Source of the DNA: Sulfodiicoccus acidiphilus
GTDB lineage: Archaea > Thermoproteota > Thermoprotei_A > Sulfolobales > Sulfolobaceae
Reading direction: 5' to 3'
Length of the DNA: 64,000 nt
NCBI RefSeq assembly: GCF_003967175.1
Contig: NZ_AP018553.1
Location: 310,001-374,000, forward strand
In this document: positions 1-8,686 of the stretch, piece after piece
How positions within the stretch are numbered: position 1 is the stretch's first letter
Layout: each line of letters begins with the position of its first letter
Made by a program: the position numbers and the translations under genes
The notes under the pieces: generated by a model
Told to the model about the DNA's origin: nothing
The model's input: the letters and a program-made list of their open reading frames with translations, nothing else
Database searches by the model: none

Positions 1-3000
1 GTTTCGACGGTGAAGAAGGAGCCGGAGGGTGAAGACTTCCACATTCTACTCACGACCTCGAAGTACGCCATGCTGCATAGGGAGCTAGCTAACCACGACT
101 TCAGGATGATCTTCGTTGACGACGTTGACGCCGTCACTAAGTCTAGGAAGAGCACTTACATGCTCCTAGAGTTGGCGGGGTTTTCTAAGGACGAACTCTC
201 CTCATTGAGGGACGCGTCTAGGGAGGGAGATTCCCTGAAGGTTAGGGAGATAAGGGAGAGAGTCCTTAACGGGAAAGTAGTAATTCTGTCCTCGGCCAGC
301 GTCACAAGGGTGACACCAATAATAAGCTCGGCACTAGGATTGAGGCCTGGCGGTACAGCGATATACTCGAGGAACATAGTTGATACCTACATGGAGTTCC
401 CAAGCGATGTAGCGGTGGAGCTCAAGAAGGTATTGAGGACTCTCGGCACAGGAGGACTCGTGTACGTCTCTGTCGACAAGGGAATGGAGCTGGCAAAGCG
501 AATCCACGAGGAGCTCTCCGAGGAACTACGAGTTGGCCTAGTTAACTCCACGTCATCTAAGGCCGTGGAGCGGTTCAGGGGTGGTGAGCTTGATTACTTG
601 GTGGGAGTGGCCACCCACTACGGGCCTCTCGTGAGGGGATTGGACATGCCATCGAGAGTGAGGTACGCTATCTTTGTAGGTGTTCCGAAGTTCAAGTTCG
701 TATTGGGAGAGAAGATGCACCCTCTAGCGGCATTAAGATTGTTAGTAACTTTAGCAAGCGTGAAGAGGTTAACCGAACTCTACTCTTTAGTAGGGCAGAT
801 GAGGAAGAAGCTTAGGACGCTCTCACCCTCGGCCCTAGCGGTGGTCGCTAACGCTATACGCGAGGGTAAATTGGAAGACAAAGTCTTCGCTAGGGTGTAC
901 GATGTCGTTCAGAGGTCCTTGGAGGACAAGGAGACGCTACAGAGGATGATGGAAGCGGGAGGCTTTGTACTTCAGGATGGATTGTTGCTACTTCCAGACT
1001 ACGTCACCTACCTCCAGGCCAGTGCTAGGACCTCTAGGCTCCTCGGTGGTGGCCTTACCACCGGACTAAGCGTGGTACTAGTTGACGATTGGAGGTTGTT
1101 CTCGGCTTTCAAAAATAGGCTCTCATTCGTCCTCGACGACGTGATCTGGTATCCTTTGAACTTGGCAGAAGGCAAGGTTGGAGACAAAGAACTTGGGGAC
1201 CTCATGAGCAAGATCGACGAGGAGAGGAACGCGGGAGTACAGGACGAGTTGAAGCTCAGGACGGTCCTCTTCATCGTGGAGTCCCCCAACAAGGCCAGAA
1301 CTATTTCCAACCTCTTCGGTAAGCCCGCTGTGAGGGAGCTGAATGGACTGAGGGCCTACGAGGTTATGATAGGGGACGCACTAGTTACGGTGACCTACTC
1401 TGGTGGACACATTTACGATCTCACGACCCGGGAAGTGGACTTGCACGGAGTCAGAGTCGTGGACGATGGAGTCAACTTCGTCCCGCAGTACGACGCTATC
1501 CTAAGGTGTGGTAACGGTCACAGCTACGTGCCCTCCGATTCGGAGGGTTGTCCAGTGTGCAAGTCAACGCTCGTGTCTGTGGATAAGTTACAGGTCGTGA
1601 ACTCCCTCAGGAGGCTCTCGATGGAGGTGGACCAAGTGTTGATTGGGACGGACCCAGATACAGAGGGGGAGAAGATCGCCTGGGACGTTTACCTCAACTT
1701 GAGGCCCTTTAATACTAACATAATGAGGGCCGAATTTCACGAGGTAACTAGGAAGGCTGTTCTGTCGGCCCTGAGAAGCCCAAGACTCATGAACCTGAAC
1801 TTGGTTGCTTCACAGGTTGTGAGAAGAATAGAGGACAGGTGGATAGGCTTCGAGCTATCGCAGAGACTGTGGAGGGAGTTCTGGCCCCAGTACTGCAGGT
1901 CCCGCGGCTTCGAACAGTGCGGTGAAAACAGATGGCTTAGCGCAGGCAGGGTTCAAACACCCGTCTTGGGTTGGATCATAAGGAGATACAACGAATATCA
2001 GGACACCAAGGTAAGGGCATACGCCCTAGAGTTCGACGGCAAATTCCTGGTGATCGACAAGGCACCTGGAGTTAGGAAGAACTCACAACTCACGGTAAAG
2101 ATAGGTGAGGTAAGTGAGCACGTAGATATCTTCGGACCGCTTCCACCCTACACCACGGACTCTATGCTGACTGACGCCTTCAGATTCCTGAGACTAGGGG
2201 CTGGGGAGACCATGCGTCTCGCTCAGGAGCTCTTTGAGTTTGGTCTCATAACGTACCACAGAACAGACAGCACGAGGGTCTCCGACGTGGGGATCTCTGT
2301 AGCGAGGAACTACCTAACCGAACTGTTGAGTGAGGATGTGAGTAATGTATTTGAGCCTAAGACGTGGGGGGAGGGAGGAGCTCACGAGGCCATCAGACCC
2401 ACGAAGCCGGTGGACGTAGATCAGTTGAGGGTACTAGTAGAAGAGGGAACCATAACACTACCAAGGCCTTTGGAGTACGATCACTATCGTCTCTACCAGC
2501 TCATTTTCAGGAGATTCATTGGGAGTCAGGTCAAGCCAATAACTCTCGTGAAGCAAGAAGCCCCGTTCGAGGTTCACAGCAAGAATGGGCAACTTGTCAG
2601 TAGGGGGAGATTGGAGTTCATCGTAGATGTGAAGTACCCAGATCCTAGATTGTCTGGTAGGACGTTCTCTCCTCCTGTAAGAACCCAGCCTCCTCTCAAA
2701 CCTGGAGAATATGTAGCAAAGGTAACGAGGTCCTTCCTACGTAGTCAGGTGGAATTATATACCCAAGGGGACGTTATCACTGAGATGAAGTTGAAACAGG
2801 TGGGTAGGCCCAGTACCTACTCCACCATAATGGGTAAACTGTTGGAGAAGAGGTACGTCATGGAGAGTCGTTTCAGTAGGAGGCTGATTCCCTCTAGGCT
2901 AGGTGGCGAGGTCTACAACTTCTTGACCTCGAAGTATGGGGACTTCGTGTCTGAAGAAAGGACGCGGAAGTTACTGGAGCTTATGGACCAAGTCGAGGAG

Positions 3001-3066
3001 GCGAAAGTCGACTATAGAGATGTTTTGATGCAGTTATATTCTGAAATTAAGAACATTAGAGGGTGA
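1..3066 (+). CDS. rgy: Reverse gyrase, C-terminal part (cut by window edge)
   Basis: Reverse gyrase couples an SF2 helicase-like module to a type IA topoisomerase to introduce positive supercoils; it is a hallmark of hyperthermophiles. The frame is open to base 1, so the N-terminal zinc finger and first RecA-like lobe lie outside. Counting from base 10: a DDVD Walker-B-like box near residue 37, the Toprim start FIVESPNKA near 420, a zinc finger (CxxxH...CxxC) near 500, the Toprim metal site GTDPDTEGE near 545 and the catalytic tyrosine in ITYHRTDS near 746. All catalytic elements visible are intact. The stop codon is only a few bases ahead of the next gene, which suggests co-transcription. 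Which Sulfolobales paralogue (TopR1 or TopR2) this is cannot be decided here. Confidence 0.95.
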   Translation, partial: VSTVKKEPEGEDFHILLTTSKYAMLHRELANHDFRMIFVDDVDAVTKSRKSTYMLLELAGFSKDELSSLRDASREGDSLKVREIRERVLNGKVVILSSASVTRVTPIISSALGLRPGGTAIYSRNIVDTYMEFPSDVAVELKKVLRTLGTGGLVYVSVDKGMELAKRIHEELSEELRVGLVNSTSSKAVERFRGGELDYLVGVATHYGPLVRGLDMPSRVRYAIFVGVPKFKFVLGEKMHPLAALRLLVTLASVKRLTELYSLVGQMRKKLRTLSPSALAVVANAIREGKLEDKVFARVYDVVQRSLEDKETLQRMMEAGGFVLQDGLLLLPDYVTYLQASARTSRLLGGGLTTGLSVVLVDDWRLFSAFKNRLSFVLDDVIWYPLNLAEGKVGDKELGDLMSKIDEERNAGVQDELKLRTVLFIVESPNKARTISNLFGKPAVRELNGLRAYEVMIGDALVTVTYSGGHIYDLTTREVDLHGVRVVDDGVNFVPQYDAILRCGNGHSYVPSDSEGCPVCKSTLVSVDKLQVVNSLRRLSMEVDQVLIGTDPDTEGEKIAWDVYLNLRPFNTNIMRAEFHEVTRKAVLSALRSPRLMNLNLVASQVVRRIEDRWIGFELSQRLWREFWPQYCRSRGFEQCGENRWLSAGRVQTPVLGWIIRRYNEYQDTKVRAYALEFDGKFLVIDKAPGVRKNSQLTVKIGEVSEHVDIFGPLPPYTTDSMLTDAFRFLRLGAGETMRLAQELFEFGLITYHRTDSTRVSDVGISVARNYLTELLSEDVSNVFEPKTWGEGGAHEAIRPTKPVDVDQLRVLVEEGTITLPRPLEYDHYRLYQLIFRRFIGSQVKPITLVKQEAPFEVHSKNGQLVSRGRLEFIVDVKYPDPRLSGRTFSPPVRTQPPLKPGEYVAKVTRSFLRSQVELYTQGDVITEMKLKQVGRPSTYSTIMGKLLEKRYVMESRFSRRLIPSRLGGEVYNFLTSKYGDFVSEERTRKLLELMDQVEEAKVDYRDVLMQLYSEIKNIRG

Positions 3067-3099
3067 CCACAACTGCTAATCGCACTTGCTCACCTTAGG

Positions 3100-3933
3100 A
3101 TGCGTAACATGGTGAGGAAACACAACTTGGAGAAAGCAAGGAAGCTACTGAAGATATCCAAGGAGAAGGGCGCAAAACTAGTTGTCCTCCCTTCAATGTT
3201 TCCAGTGGGGAGTACCTTGGACCCGCAGGGAGTTAACGATAGACGAACGAGGAACATGGTGAAGAACTTGGCCGAGAGGATACCAGGCTCCCTAACTGAC
3301 TCCTTAGTGGACTTAGCCATGGAAGGGCAGATCCACTTGATAGCCGGTCCTATCCTAGAGCAAGCCGGACCAAAGATATTCCTCACGATGCTCTTCATTT
3401 CACCTCAGGGAGAAATAATAGGCAAGTACAGGAAGATCTATCCATCCGAGAGGGACGTCACTCTGGGTATCTCACCTGGAAGGGAACCTATAAATATGGT
3501 CCTTGACAAGAAGTACGGGATAATAGCGGAGGACGACCTATTCTCGCCCGAGATAAACAGGATCCTCACCCTTGGTGGGTCACAGCTCATGATCGTAACC
3601 ACGAGGAACGGTCCCGTCACCCGAAGCGAGATTGTGAAACACGTGGCCATAACCCGGTCCATCGAGAACGGTGTACCATACTTGGTGGTGGGAGGGGTTA
3701 TAGAAGACGATCAGGGTGATGTCGTAGCCTTCTCTCCAACCTTCGTCTCTACTCCCGACGCCCAAGTGTACAAGGAGATAGCGGGATACGAGGACGGTGT
3801 GATAACTGTGGAGTCCACCATGCTAACTCAATCACGGGAGAGTAAGTCGGGGTACCCTAGTGTGGAGAACACCGTTTCCATACTTTGTAAGAGCTTCAAG
3901 AAGATGAACTCAACCACCTACCACGGAAGGTGA
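3100..3933 (+). CDS. Nitrilase-fold (carbon-nitrogen hydrolase) protein, probable pseudoenzyme
   Basis: The fold of the carbon-nitrogen hydrolase superfamily is recognisable from the strand LVVLP near residue 28, the [10 protein letters not shown] segment and the [12 protein letters not shown] segment. In active members these carry the Glu-Lys-Cys triad (PE..., RK..., IC-D). Here the Lys is kept, but Glu is replaced by Ser (LPSMF) and Cys by Glu (AEDD), so hydrolase activity is unlikely. The first ATG is at 3100, but the nine in-frame codons before it, from a CTG at 3073, encode LLIALAHLR. That looks like the missing first beta strand of the fold, so the true start may be upstream and non-canonical. 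It directly follows reverse gyrase. The role is unknown; a structural or ligand-binding function is an inference. Confidence 0.75.
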   Translation: MRNMVRKHNLEKARKLLKISKEKGAKLVVLPSMFPVGSTLDPQGVNDRRTRNMVKNLAERIPGSLTDSLVDLAMEGQIHLIAGPILEQAGPKIFLTMLFISPQGEIIGKYRKIYPSERDVTLGISPGREPINMVLDKKYGIIAEDDLFSPEINRILTLGGSQLMIVTTRNGPVTRSEIVKHVAITRSIENGVPYLVVGGVIEDDQGDVVAFSPTFVSTPDAQVYKEIAGYEDGVITVESTMLTQSRESKSGYPSVENTVSILCKSFKKMNSTTYHGR

Positions 3934-3983
3934 GCTAGATGTACCTCCCCGTCACCATACCTAATCCCTTTCGCTGGGGCGTT

Positions 3984-4003
3984 TCCCTCCCGTAGCGGAG
4001 GGA
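3984..4003. other. 7-bp hairpin (TCCCTCC / GGAGGGA)
   Basis: A perfect 7-bp inverted repeat with a 6-base loop lies between the nitrilase-like gene and the TTG start of the winged-helix gene. It ends 8 bases before that start, so its 3' arm could mask the translation start of a leadered mRNA. It has no T tract and does not look like an archaeal terminator. Function is not established. Confidence 0.35.
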
Positions 4004-4010
4004 GTTAAGG

Positions 4011-4346
4011 TTGGCGGGGAGGGAGTCAAAGGAGGACAGGGAGTTCAGGAAGTTATTTAAGTACCTCTTCTACACCTCTAGAGGAGGGCAGACGAGGCTC
4101 GTGATTCTGAGGTCCCTCCTTAAAGAGGGGAAGAATGCCAATAAGATAGCGATGGAGTTAGGGCTCGACTATAAGACTGTTACCCATCATTTGGAGGTCT
4201 TGATGGATAACCACATAATCTGGAAGGAAGGCGAAGGGTACGCCTCACCTTACAGGATATCTAATTTAATTCTGCCCAAGCTCCACTTGTTAGACGAGCT
4301 AGAGAGGGAGTTATCTGCTAAAAAGGATAAAAGGAGTTTTAGCTAA
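4011..4346 (+). CDS. Winged helix-turn-helix (ArsR-like) DNA-binding protein
   Basis: A 111-residue protein consisting almost entirely of one winged-helix domain. Helix residues around TRLVILRSLLKEG (about 28-40) are followed by the recognition segment NKIAMELGLDYKTVTHHLE (about 43-61) and a wing ending near YRISNLI. This is the ArsR/Lrs14-like architecture that is abundant in Sulfolobales regulators. No metal-binding Cys pair is visible. The start is a TTG preceded by a small hairpin; no other in-frame start gives a complete domain. The next gene begins 12 bases downstream, so it is probably co-transcribed with the ESCRT-III-like gene. Target genes are unknown. Confidence 0.75.
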   Translation: MAGRESKEDREFRKLFKYLFYTSRGGQTRLVILRSLLKEGKNANKIAMELGLDYKTVTHHLEVLMDNHIIWKEGEGYASPYRISNLILPKLHLLDELERELSAKKDKRSFS

Positions 4347-4358
4347 GTAACACTTCCA

Positions 4359-4826
4359 ATGAGGGTTAAGGCCAGAAAGACATTGCCGGAGATATTAGTG
4401 GAACTTCGCCTACTGCGGAGAAAGTTGGAGTTGATGTCGCAGCGGTTGGCGGACAGAATTGACAGACTGCCCAAGGATGGACGACACGCACAAACCTACA
4501 GTAAGGAGGTGTCTCAACTCTCCAAGCTCCTCAGATCCATAGTGAGATTGGAGGTGGGACTAGAGTTATTGGAGGTGAGGTTGGAAACTGCCATGATGCT
4601 TGGCGCTATAACACAGTCTTTGAGGGAGGTGGTGAACTTCGTGAGTGGTGTGGGGAGCCAACTGGTGGCCATCCCGGAGATCTCCATGGGGCTCCAAGAG
4701 ATCCAAGAAGAACTCGGTTCATTGGGGCAACAGGGCGTTGCTCCCCCAGATCCTGCATTGTTGGAATCCGTAGAGAGGGTGACGGAGGAGAGATTGAGAA
4801 AGTATATAGGTTCTGGACTCCAATAG
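4359..4826 (+). CDS. ESCRT-III/Snf7-like protein (CdvB paralogue candidate)
   Basis: The protein is helical and charged. A first hairpin contains LELMSQRLADRIDRL (about 24-38). A second long helix follows, with a SIVRLEVGLELLEVRLETAM core (about 65-85) and then an EIQEEL segment. This resembles the ESCRT-III core of crenarchaeal CdvB proteins, which polymerise on membranes during division and vesicle release. At 155 residues it lacks the C-terminal winged-helix of full CdvB and resembles the shorter paralogues (CdvB1-3). No clear MIM2 motif for the Vps4/CdvC ATPase is visible. It sits between a wHTH regulator and a PhoU-like regulator, away from cdvA and cdvC. A generic coiled-coil protein is the alternative; the helix pattern favours ESCRT-III. 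Confidence 0.55.
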   Translation: MRVKARKTLPEILVELRLLRRKLELMSQRLADRIDRLPKDGRHAQTYSKEVSQLSKLLRSIVRLEVGLELLEVRLETAMMLGAITQSLREVVNFVSGVGSQLVAIPEISMGLQEIQEELGSLGQQGVAPPDPALLESVERVTEERLRKYIGSGLQ

Positions 4827-4862
4827 AGTGAATTATATAGTACTTCAGCACTACTATGAAAT

Positions 4863-5879
4863 GTGGAGAGGGACAGCGTCAGGAGGGTTCAGGTTACAGG
4901 GGGTTCCACTTTCATTGTTTCTCTTCCCAAGGATTGGGTTAAAGCTGTCCAGCTGAAGGCAGGGGACGAGGTAGCAGTGATCAGGAGACCAGACATGAAG
5001 TTACTCATAGTGCCCAAGACTAGGTACAGGTCCTCCGCCAATAGAATTACTATCAAATGTGGTAACGGAAATAGAGATATAGTGGTTAGGGACTTCGTCT
5101 CTTACTACATAGCGGGGCACTCCCTCATAACTCTTGTATGTCCAAACATGAGGAACGACGATAGGTCCTACGTGAAGGACCAGGTCAGGAGGAGGCTCCT
5201 TGGGGCTGAGGTCATAGAGGAGGATGCGGAAAAGTTCTCGGTCCAGTTCCTAGTGGGAGTGAGTGAGCTAAGCGTTTCTAAGACCATAGCTAGAACTTCT
5301 ACAATAAGCTATCACATGCTTAAGGATGCAGTGAGGGCTCTCTCCACTGGAGACGTCGACCTGGCTGGGGAAGTCTCTGCCAGGGACGACGAAGTGGACA
5401 GGTTCTACTTTTACGTTGCTAGACAGCTTTCCATGAGTAGCCTTAACCAGGAGATACTAGAGGAGGATGGATTCTCCATGTGGCACGTGATAAACATATA
5501 CGCCGTCGCTAGGTCCATAGAGAGGGTGGCAGATCACGCCACTAGGCTAGCCAACCTAGCCCAGGACGCCGTCAAGGGGGGACAGACGCTCGAGAAAGTC
5601 GTTAAAGTGGCTGACGCGGTCATCTCGGTGTACAGAGATTCTACACAAGCCTTTTCCAAGAAGGACCGAACCGCCTCACATGCGATTCTCTCGTCAATGG
5701 GGACTATGGCCTCGACTTTCAGGGAAGTGACGCAGGAAGCAGTTTCCGTTCCTGACGTCAAGTCCGCCACGGCCCTAGTGCTGGCCATGGAGTCTCTCCG
5801 CCGGGTATATAGATACTCAATAGATATTGCTGAGTCAACCGTGGACATGTTGGCTAAGGACGAGCCGTTAAGGTCCTGA
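4863..5879 (+). CDS. AbrB-PhoU domain phosphate-uptake regulator
   Basis: Residues 1-50 form a SpoVT/AbrB-type swapped-hairpin DNA-binding domain (GGSTFIVSLPKDWVK, then GDEVAVIRR and LLIVP). Residues from about 120 to 338 are helical with the repeated PhoU pattern (ARDDEVDRFYFYVARQL and RSIERVADHATRLANLA). PhoU domains bind metal clusters and report phosphate status; the fused AbrB head suggests a DNA-binding phosphate regulator, common in archaea. No pst transporter gene is beside it. The start is taken as GTG at 4863; an overlapping ATG at 4861 is in another frame. Its 3' end overlaps the convergent JAMM-like gene by 26 bp. Confidence 0.85.
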   Translation: MERDSVRRVQVTGGSTFIVSLPKDWVKAVQLKAGDEVAVIRRPDMKLLIVPKTRYRSSANRITIKCGNGNRDIVVRDFVSYYIAGHSLITLVCPNMRNDDRSYVKDQVRRRLLGAEVIEEDAEKFSVQFLVGVSELSVSKTIARTSTISYHMLKDAVRALSTGDVDLAGEVSARDDEVDRFYFYVARQLSMSSLNQEILEEDGFSMWHVINIYAVARSIERVADHATRLANLAQDAVKGGQTLEKVVKVADAVISVYRDSTQAFSKKDRTASHAILSSMGTMASTFREVTQEAVSVPDVKSATALVLAMESLRRVYRYSIDIAESTVDMLAKDEPLRS

Positions 5880-6516
5880 GGTTACCAACGTTTATGGACT
5901 CTATTGTCATAAGCTCCTCTAGAGTATTCGCCGAATCCACCGTCTTTGCCCTTCGTAGGAGCTCTGTTCTGTCCTCCTCAGTATACGGGCCTACCCTGTA
6001 AACGACGGTGACACAGCGGTCTGTCATAACAGCATCTATTAAGTAGCCCATTATGAAGGCCCTGTCCGCCGTCCTGAGGTCGGTGGATGAGAACAGGCAG
6101 ATGTTCGGGTGGGTGTGAGTCACCGCTAAACCTCTAGGATAGGGTACTGACACTTGGCTTTCTTCTCCTTCTAATATGAGATAGGTCCCATCCTCTAATA
6201 GAATGTTGATGAACTCTACGCTCGTGTCTCTGGTCTTCTGGGCATAGTTTAGACCACCCGTCCAGAGCATCTTAAGGTATAAAGGGACCGCTGTGTTAGG
6301 TATCTCCCAGTAAGGTCTACCTCCATCTCCCTCTCTCGCTAGCTCTACGGGAAACTCCCCTAACTCCTCAGGCCATTTCTTGACCACTAGTCTCTCACCG
6401 TCGAATCCTGGTGGTTCTCCAGTCAGCTCGTGGACGTCCTCAGCTAACTTGTACTCTGAAAGTAGCTTGGCAACTCTCCTACTGTACTCGTTGTCCTCAA
6501 GGCGCTGTTCCTTCAC
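5854..6516 (-). CDS. JAMM/MPN-like protein of the pyrimidine locus
   Basis: A 220-residue protein with a putative zinc-binding JAMM signature: HTHP followed after five residues by S-S-T-D (about residues 133-145), close to the family pattern HxHPx6Sx2D but one residue shorter in the loop. An upstream strand with acidic residues (VEFINILLEDG) could supply the JAMM glutamate. JAMM proteins are isopeptidases or nucleotide/DNA-repair related enzymes; substrate cannot be told. It overlaps pyrF by 20 bp, so it is translated with the pyrE-pyrF operon. The loop deviation leaves open that it is a non-catalytic relative. Confidence 0.5.
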   Translation of the reverse strand: MKEQRLEDNEYSRRVAKLLSEYKLAEDVHELTGEPPGFDGERLVVKKWPEELGEFPVELAREGDGGRPYWEIPNTAVPLYLKMLWTGGLNYAQKTRDTSVEFINILLEDGTYLILEGEESQVSVPYPRGLAVTHTHPNICLFSSTDLRTADRAFIMGYLIDAVMTDRCVTVVYRVGPYTEEDRTELLRRAKTVDSANTLEELMTIESINVGNLRTLTARP

Positions 6517-7150
6517 AACTCATCAGCTTCTCCTGGGCGTACGTCTTAATTTTCCTTAGGGCCTCCACTGGATCGGGGGAGGTATAGATTGTCCTTCCGA
6601 CGATCTCTACGTCCGCCCCCGCACATAACCCATCCCCTGGGGACGCTCCTTGCGCACCCACTCCGGGGGAGAGTATGAGCTTGTGGGGGAAGGCCTCCCT
6701 CACTCTCCTCAACACCCAAGGTCTGGTGGCTGGCCCCACTAAGCCCTCAGGGTCTACGGCCTCGGCCACCTTTAAGGCCGCCTCCAAGGTTGAGTCGTCC
6801 CACCCCTTATGAGACATGGATACGAGGAGGTAGAGGGACACTTTGTTCTCCTCCAGAGATCGTTTGAGCCCATCTAGGGCGCCATCTCGCCCTACCAATG
6901 CGTGTGCTATCACTCCACCGCAGAGGCCTCCCAATGCCTCCACTGTGGACACCATCGTCGATTCCACGTCCGCCAGTTTCAAGTCACATATCACGTTCTC
7001 CCAGCCTCTGACCAGTTCCCTTGTATTTGCTACTCCAACTCTCAAAAGTAAGGGTATACCGATCTTAACTCCCCACGCCTCACCCCTTAGTTCCTCAACG
7101 ACTTCTGGGCTGAGGGGAACATCTAGCGCAACGGCGTAATTAGGCCTCAA
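6497..7150 (-). CDS. pyrF: Orotidine 5'-phosphate decarboxylase
   Basis: This catalyses the last step of UMP synthesis (OMP to UMP). The 217-residue TIM barrel shows the N-terminal strand NYAVALDVPLS, the active-site motif CDLKLADVEST (family DxKxxDI.T) near residue 56 with catalytic Lys and Asp, the SPGVGAQG phosphate-binding loop and the IVGRTIY strand near the C-terminus. Length is normal for archaeal enzymes. It overlaps pyrE by 11 bp upstream and the JAMM-like gene by 20 bp downstream. It is divergent from pyrB, so one intergenic region controls both arms of the pathway. Confidence 0.95.
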   Translation of the reverse strand: MRPNYAVALDVPLSPEVVEELRGEAWGVKIGIPLLLRVGVANTRELVRGWENVICDLKLADVESTMVSTVEALGGLCGGVIAHALVGRDGALDGLKRSLEENKVSLYLLVSMSHKGWDDSTLEAALKVAEAVDPEGLVGPATRPWVLRRVREAFPHKLILSPGVGAQGASPGDGLCAGADVEIVGRTIYTSPDPVEALRKIKTYAQEKLMSCEGTAP

Positions 7151-7727
7151 CGTTACTCACCAAGTAGTCCTTTATGGCCGCCTCCTCCTGTGCCGTGAGG
7201 GCCCCGCTGTTTATAAGTTCGTTGAGAAGGTCAGATATGGTTGCTACAGCCAGGAGAGAGACGCCGTAGTTTTCCAGCCTCTTCCTGGCTCCCTCTTGTC
7301 TATCCACGAGGACTAGGGCAGCCCTAGGTTTACCTCCCTCCTTCGCCACTTCAACTATTGCCCTCTCCAATGAGGAACCAGTAGTTGCTACATCGTCCAC
7401 TATTAATGCATCCCGGCCTGAAACGTCTCCCTCCAACACCCTGTCAGTTCCGTGGCCTTTCTTCTCCAATCTCACGTATGCTAGAGGCGTTCCTGTTCTG
7501 CAGGCCATGAAGCTGGCTAGCGGAAGTCCTCCTGTGGCTACTCCAACTATAACGTCGACCTTGAGTGTCTGTGCCCTCTTAACTGCCGCGTCAACGAATT
7601 TCTCGAACTCTGGGTAGCTCGGAAACCTCCTCAAGTCCAAGTAGTAAGGGCTCATTTTCCCAGAGGTCAGAACGAAGTTCCCTATCAGCAACATCTTCCT
7701 GTCCAGGAGCACCTGTGCTAAACCCAT
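7140..7727 (-). CDS. pyrE: Orotate phosphoribosyltransferase
   Basis: This transfers phosphoribose from PRPP to orotate, giving OMP. The 195-residue protein has the PRPP loop ALIVDDVATTGSSL (about 107-120) with the paired acidic residues of the PRTase signature. The orotate-binding N-terminal segment is FVLTSGKMSPYYLDLR, and DVIVGVATGGLPLA is the PPi-binding region. It is the first gene of the minus-strand pyr operon, 68 bp from the divergent pyrB start; archaeal promoters for both must lie in this gap. Overlap with pyrF is 11 bp. Confidence 0.95.
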   Translation of the reverse strand: MGLAQVLLDRKMLLIGNFVLTSGKMSPYYLDLRRFPSYPEFEKFVDAAVKRAQTLKVDVIVGVATGGLPLASFMACRTGTPLAYVRLEKKGHGTDRVLEGDVSGRDALIVDDVATTGSSLERAIVEVAKEGGKPRAALVLVDRQEGARKRLENYGVSLLAVATISDLLNELINSGALTAQEEAAIKDYLVSNVEA

Positions 7728-7795
7728 GGAGGGTGTTCGGCCGTCAAACCAATAAAAGGATTTAATACGTAGTTAAGCGAGCTTGAGGAGGGCTA

Positions 7796-8686
7796 GTGAA
7801 AGGAAGGAGTTTGATATCGGCCTCCGAGTTAAGCAGGGCCGAGTACGAGGGCCTTTTCCAAGCGGCCTCGAATGTGAGACGTTCACAGGCCCTGAGCGGC
7901 AAGATAGTAGCGCTTGCCTTCTTCGAGCCCAGCACAAGGACTTACCTAAGTTTCGAGACTGCGGCGGAGAGATGTGGAGCTTCAGTTATAGGTTTCCAAT
8001 CAGAGACTTCGACGTCAGTTGCGAAGGGGGAGAACTTAGGAGACACTATCAGGATGCTAAGCTCTTACGCCGACCTAATAGTGATGAGACATAAACTCGA
8101 CGGGGCCGCTAAGTTCGCGTCCGCTATATCTAAGGTACCTGTCGTAAACGCTGGTGACGGGAAACATGAACACCCCACTCAATCTATTGTAGACCTCTAC
8201 TCTGTCTGGAGGAAGTTTGGGTCCATCGATGGTCTCACCTATGGGCTACTCGGCGACCTAAAGTATTCCAGGACTGTTAATAGCTTGCTCAGGGCCTTGG
8301 ACAAGTTCTCTCCTAGGAAGGTGTGCCTCGTTTCACCTCCACAGCTCAGGACAAGGCAAGAGATACTGGATGGGCTTAGGCTCAACTGGGAGGAGGTGTC
8401 TGATGTGTGGGAGATCTTGAGTGATCTAGATGTACTTTACGTTACGAGAATCCAACGGGAACGTTTCCCTGACGAGCTCGAGTACGCGAAGGTTAGGAAC
8501 AGTTACAGGGTAGATCTCAAGATGGTAGAAGCTATGAAGTGGAGCTCCGTGATCATGCATCCACTACCTCGCGTGAGCGAAATAGACAGGAAAGTGGATA
8601 AGGATAGAAGGGCCTACTACTTCCAGCAGGCGTCTTACGGCGTCGAGGTTAGGATGGCCCTACTTCTAGGGATCTTGGGTGAATGA
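7796..8686 (+). CDS. pyrB: Aspartate carbamoyltransferase, catalytic subunit
   Basis: This condenses carbamoyl phosphate with aspartate, the committed step of pyrimidine synthesis. Signature FFEPSTRTYLSFETA (about residues 43-57) is the carbamoyl-phosphate site (STRT). The HPTQSIVDLY segment and HPLPRVSEID near residue 255 complete the active site. Length, 296 residues, is normal. The GTG start at 7796 gives the expected N-terminus (KGRSLISASELSR). The gene overlaps pyrI by 8 bp, consistent with a catalytic/regulatory heteromer as in other Sulfolobales. Confidence 0.96.
   Translation: MKGRSLISASELSRAEYEGLFQAASNVRRSQALSGKIVALAFFEPSTRTYLSFETAAERCGASVIGFQSETSTSVAKGENLGDTIRMLSSYADLIVMRHKLDGAAKFASAISKVPVVNAGDGKHEHPTQSIVDLYSVWRKFGSIDGLTYGLLGDLKYSRTVNSLLRALDKFSPRKVCLVSPPQLRTRQEILDGLRLNWEEVSDVWEILSDLDVLYVTRIQRERFPDELEYAKVRNSYRVDLKMVEAMKWSSVIMHPLPRVSEIDRKVDKDRRAYYFQQASYGVEVRMALLLGILGE

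Noticed and set aside
3984-4003. Intrinsic terminator after the nitrilase-like gene
   Set aside because: The stem is not followed by T residues, and archaeal termination relies on T tracts.
7783-8094. 103-codon frame overlapping the start of pyrB
   Set aside because: It is out of frame with pyrB, whose active-site motifs are certain over the same bases.
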